From NCBI GenBank assembly GCA_905215275.1, contig CAJMPE010000081.1, positions 1 to 8,537 on the forward strand: a stretch of 8,537 nt of DNA, read 5' to 3'. The notes under the pieces are model-generated. The model was not told the DNA's origin and did no database searches. It was given only the letters and a program-made list of their open reading frames with translations. The position numbers and the translations under genes are program-made. This DNA is from an uncultured bacterium. Lineage in GTDB: Bacteria; Actinomycetota; Coriobacteriia; Coriobacteriales; Coriobacteriaceae. Shown in pieces: positions 5,954 to 8,537 of this stretch (position 1 is its first letter; the number at the start of each line of letters is the position of its first letter).

Positions 5954-6083
5954 GGACCTGGGCGGGCGTATAGGGCAACATCGATCGCGAGTTCCGCACG
6001 CAAAGGAGAGCACTTAATGTGCTCTCCGTCTTGCGCAGGACTGCCCGAGCAGGCGATGTTGCCCTATACGCCCGCCCAGGTCC
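5954..6083. repeat. 130-bp fold-back element with perfect 30-bp inverted arms
   Basis: Positions 5954-5983 are the exact reverse complement of 6054-6083, all 30 bases. Between them lie 70 bp holding a second hairpin: a 9-bp perfect stem (6005-6013 with 6019-6027) with the loop TTAAT. That stem is backed by a 5-bp stem (5999-6003 with 6031-6035). The parts between outer and inner stems show weak mirrored similarity, so the whole resembles a decayed 130-bp palindrome. It starts 7 bp after the pcrA stop and ends 16 bp before the terminator stem. It is too short to code for a protein. A MITE-like insertion or a structured 3' UTR RNA are the main options. No clear target-site duplication is seen. 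Confidence 0.75.
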
Positions 6084-6090
6084 GCCAGGA

Positions 6091-8537
6091 TCACGACAGC
6101 TTGACGATCGGCGCAAAGCCCTTCATCAGCTTTTTGGTCTGGCCGGTCTTTTCGAACTGGACCTCGATCATGTCTCCGGCGACCGAGATCACGGTACCCG
6201 TGCCAAAGGTCTTGTGGCTCACGGTATCGCCCGCGGCAAAGTCCTGCGATGCGCTGGCGCGATCGACCTTGCGCTCCACCGTCGGAGACACCTTGGACGA
6301 CGGCTTTTTGGCTCGCGGCGCGCCCGAACCAAAGGTCGAGGCAACACGGCCGGCGTCGGGCGAGACCCCACGATGGCGCTCGGTCCCGTAGCTGCTGCCG
6401 CCAAAGAAATCGTCAAAGCTCGATCCACCGCGCGAACCGGAACCGCCGGTCGAGCGCGTATGCGAGCCAAACACCTTGCCGCCATACATATCCGAACCCA
6501 TGCCCGAGCCAAAGGTGCCGTGACGGTCGCCGCGCTTCTCCCAGCCCGTGCCTTCAAAACCGGCAGAACCGATACCGCTAAACTCGATATCCTCAAACGG
6601 AATCTCATTGAGGAAGCGCGAGCGCGGGTTGGCAGAGGTCGAGCCGTAGGTGCGACGCGTGGCCGCATAGGTCAGGAACAGGCGCTTGCGGGCGCGCGTG
6701 ATGGCGACGTAGGCCAGGCGACGCTCCTCCTCAAGCTTACCCGGGTCATCGCTGCCGCCAAAGTCGTGCACGTGCGGGAAGATGCCCTCCTCCATGCCGG
6801 CCACGAACACCGCCGGGAACTCCAGGCCCTTGGCGGAGTGGATGGTCATCATGGTGATGGCATGCGTCTCGCCGGCCAGGGAATCCAAGTCGGAGCGCAG
6901 GGCCAGCCACTCCATGAGTGCCGGCAGCGCCTTACAGGTGAGCGGACCGTAGGTGCGCTCAATCTCGTCGGCATGCACGGCACCCGCCGGCATCTCCGTC
7001 GGCGCGGCATACGCGTTGCCCGCGATGGCAGCAGCCAGGGCATCCTGCGGAGACAGCGCCGGAGCAGCCAGACTATCGAGCGGATTGGAGCCCGCGGCAT
7101 CGCGCGCGCCGACGAGTGCCTCAAACGAGGATGCCGGGGCAGATGGCCCCGGTTCGGGCGCAGGCGCGCTCACCACGACGGGCTCGGGCTCGGCGCCGGC
7201 AGGCACGTCGGCAACACCGGCTGCGCGCAGCTCTTCCAAGCTCTCGAGCGTACCCTCGATGTCCTCGTGCGTCTCCTCAAATTCGGCAGCGACGCCCAGG
7301 AATTCCTGGATGTTCTCGGCGCGGCTCTCGGACTCCATGGTGCCCTCGGCGCGGAAAGCCTGCAGTAGGCCCGTCTTATCGACAATCATCTCGACAACGT
7401 CCTTGAGCTCGCCGTCCATGCGGCGACCCTCGCGCACCAGCGACACAAAGCTCGACAGGCCGTTGCGCACCTTGGCGCTAAACATGCCGGTTTCGGCACA
7501 CGCGATCTCGCAAGCCTGGAAGAACGAGCAGCGGTTGTCGCGCGCCAGCTGCTCGATCTTTTGGATCGAGGTGGAACCGATGCCGCGGCGCGGTGTGTTG
7601 ATGACGCGCTTGACGCTCATCTCGTCGGCCGGGTTCACGATCATCTTAAGGTAGGCCATGACGTCGCGGATCTCGGCACGGTCGAAGAATCGCGTGCCGC
7701 CCACGATCTTGTAGGGCACGCCCGCGCGCAGGAACATATCTTCGAGGATACGCGACTGGGCGTTGGTGCGATAGAACACGGCGATGTCGTCGTAGCTCGT
7801 GCCTTTGGCATGCAGTTTCTCGATCTCGCCGGCAATCCAGCGACCCTCGTCGCGTTCGTCGCTCGCCTGGAAGGCCTGGATCTTCTCGCCATCGCCCTCG
7901 GCCGTAAACAGGCGCTTGTCCTTGCGCTGCGAGTTGTGACGCACCACGGCGTTGGCAGCGCTCAGGATATGACCCGTGGAGCGGTAGTTCTGCTCCAGCT
8001 TGACGGTCTTGCAGTCTTTAAAGTCCTTCTCAAAGTCCAGGATATTGGTGATGTCGGCGCCACGCCAGCTATAAATGGACTGATCGTCATCGCCCACGAC
8101 CATGAGGTTTTGGTACTTGGCGGCCAGCAGGTTGGCGATCTCGTACTGGACGTGGTTGGTGTCCTGATACTCGTCGACGCTAATGTAGCGGAAGCGCTCC
8201 TGGTACTTGTCGAGCACCTCGGGGCGGGTGCGCAGCAGCTCGAGCGTGCGCACGAGCAGGTCGTCGAAGTCCATCGCGTTAGCGGCGCGCAGGCGGCGTT
8301 CCAGCTCCAGGTAAACCTGCGCGGCCTTTTTGTCGTTGGGGCTGTCGGCGGATTTGAGCATGTCCTCGGGCCCGATCATGGCGTTTTTAGCCGAGCTGAT
8401 CTTGCTGCGGATCATGTTGATGGGGAACTGCTTTTGCTCAATGCCGAGCGTCTGCATAATGTCGCGCACCATGCGCTTTGAGTCGTCATCGTCGTAGATG
8501 GTGAACTGCCCGGTGTAGCCCAGCAGGTCAGCGTCCT
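6091..8537 (-). CDS. pcrA: PcrA/UvrD-type superfamily 1 DNA helicase, N-terminus cut off by the window
   Basis: This ATP-driven 3'-5' helicase acts in nucleotide excision repair, replication restart and plasmid replication. The frame is open to the window edge at 8537, so the Walker A and first motifs are missing, roughly 100 residues by comparison with Bacillus PcrA; an internal ATG at 8472 is not the start. Counting from that ATG, motif II is DEYQDTN (100-106) and motif III GDDDQSIYSWRG (127-138). Motif IV is LEQNYRS (159-165), motif V TIHSAKGLEFP (543-553) and motif VI RRLAYVAITRARKRL (584-598). About 100 Ala/Pro-rich residues (417-515) interrupt the region before motif V. A Gly/Ser-rich linker (632-735) precedes a Tudor-like C-terminal domain (745-793; HKTFGTGTV), which binds RNA polymerase in PcrA. 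The UvrD and PcrA names are hard to separate here. Confidence 0.93.
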   Translation of the reverse strand, partial: DADLLGYTGQFTIYDDDDSKRMVRDIMQTLGIEQKQFPINMIRSKISSAKNAMIGPEDMLKSADSPNDKKAAQVYLELERRLRAANAMDFDDLLVRTLELLRTRPEVLDKYQERFRYISVDEYQDTNHVQYEIANLLAAKYQNLMVVGDDDQSIYSWRGADITNILDFEKDFKDCKTVKLEQNYRSTGHILSAANAVVRHNSQRKDKRLFTAEGDGEKIQAFQASDERDEGRWIAGEIEKLHAKGTSYDDIAVFYRTNAQSRILEDMFLRAGVPYKIVGGTRFFDRAEIRDVMAYLKMIVNPADEMSVKRVINTPRRGIGSTSIQKIEQLARDNRCSFFQACEIACAETGMFSAKVRNGLSSFVSLVREGRRMDGELKDVVEMIVDKTGLLQAFRAEGTMESESRAENIQEFLGVAAEFEETHEDIEGTLESLEELRAAGVADVPAGAEPEPVVVSAPAPEPGPSAPASSFEALVGARDAAGSNPLDSLAAPALSPQDALAAAIAGNAYAAPTEMPAGAVHADEIERTYGPLTCKALPALMEWLALRSDLDSLAGETHAITMMTIHSAKGLEFPAVFVAGMEEGIFPHVHDFGGSDDPGKLEEERRLAYVAITRARKRLFLTYAATRRTYGSTSANPRSRFLNEIPFEDIEFSGIGSAGFEGTGWEKRGDRHGTFGSGMGSDMYGGKVFGSHTRSTGGSGSRGGSSFDDFFGGSSYGTERHRGVSPDAGRVASTFGSGAPRAKKPSSKVSPTVERKVDRASASQDFAAGDTVSHKTFGTGTVISVAGDMIEVQFEKTGQTKKLMKGFAPIVKLS

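Noticed and set aside
5945..6092. Target-site duplication flanking the 130-bp fold-back element
   Set aside because: Bases just outside the arms (cccaa on the left, gccagga on the right) share only an offset CCA, too little to call.
6019..7368. Plus-strand 449-residue open frame opposite pcrA
   Set aside because: The composition (Arg, Gly, Ala, His rich) is that of an antisense shadow, and the pcrA frame beneath it carries all helicase motifs.

Overview
The window reads as chromosomal DNA of a GC-rich anaerobic gut actinobacterium of the Coriobacteriia, most likely Collinsella or a close relative. This is inferred from base composition, strong AGGAGG-type ribosome sites, the style of the PTS and GH1 proteins and the long PcrA with extra linkers; no rRNA or other marker is present to prove it.

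Positions 30-3974 (minus strand) hold a sugar-uptake operon. In transcription order it contains a GH1 6-phospho-beta-glycosidase, then the IIC permease, IIB and IIA of a lactose/cellobiose-family phosphotransferase system. It is bounded by a recognisable promoter (-35/-10 at 3974-3947) and an intrinsic terminator (67-30). The PTS imports and phosphorylates a beta-linked disaccharide or beta-glucoside, and the GH1 enzyme cleaves the 6-phospho product. The exact sugar cannot be read from the sequence.

Positions 3796-4083 are the divergent control region between that operon and a plus-strand GntR/HutC-type regulator (4084-4803). This region holds the operon promoter, a near-palindrome over its -10 box, a short motif present in both promoters, an A-rich stretch upstream of the -35 and an 82-nt imperfect hairpin in the operon leader. 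The regulator probably senses a phosphosugar through its UTRA domain and controls the operon.

Positions 4877-5809 (plus) encode a class I mannose-6-phosphate isomerase (manA), 73 bp behind the regulator. Positions 6091-8537 (minus) hold most of a PcrA/UvrD-type DNA helicase whose N-terminus, with Walker A, lies beyond the window edge. The two genes converge on a 281-bp gap. That gap contains a 15-bp perfect hairpin after manA, a canonical pcrA terminator and, between the pcrA stop and that terminator, a 130-bp fold-back element with perfect 30-bp inverted arms and a nested hairpin. This element is the least explained structure in the window.

No tRNA, rRNA, CRISPR array, transposase or prophage gene was seen.
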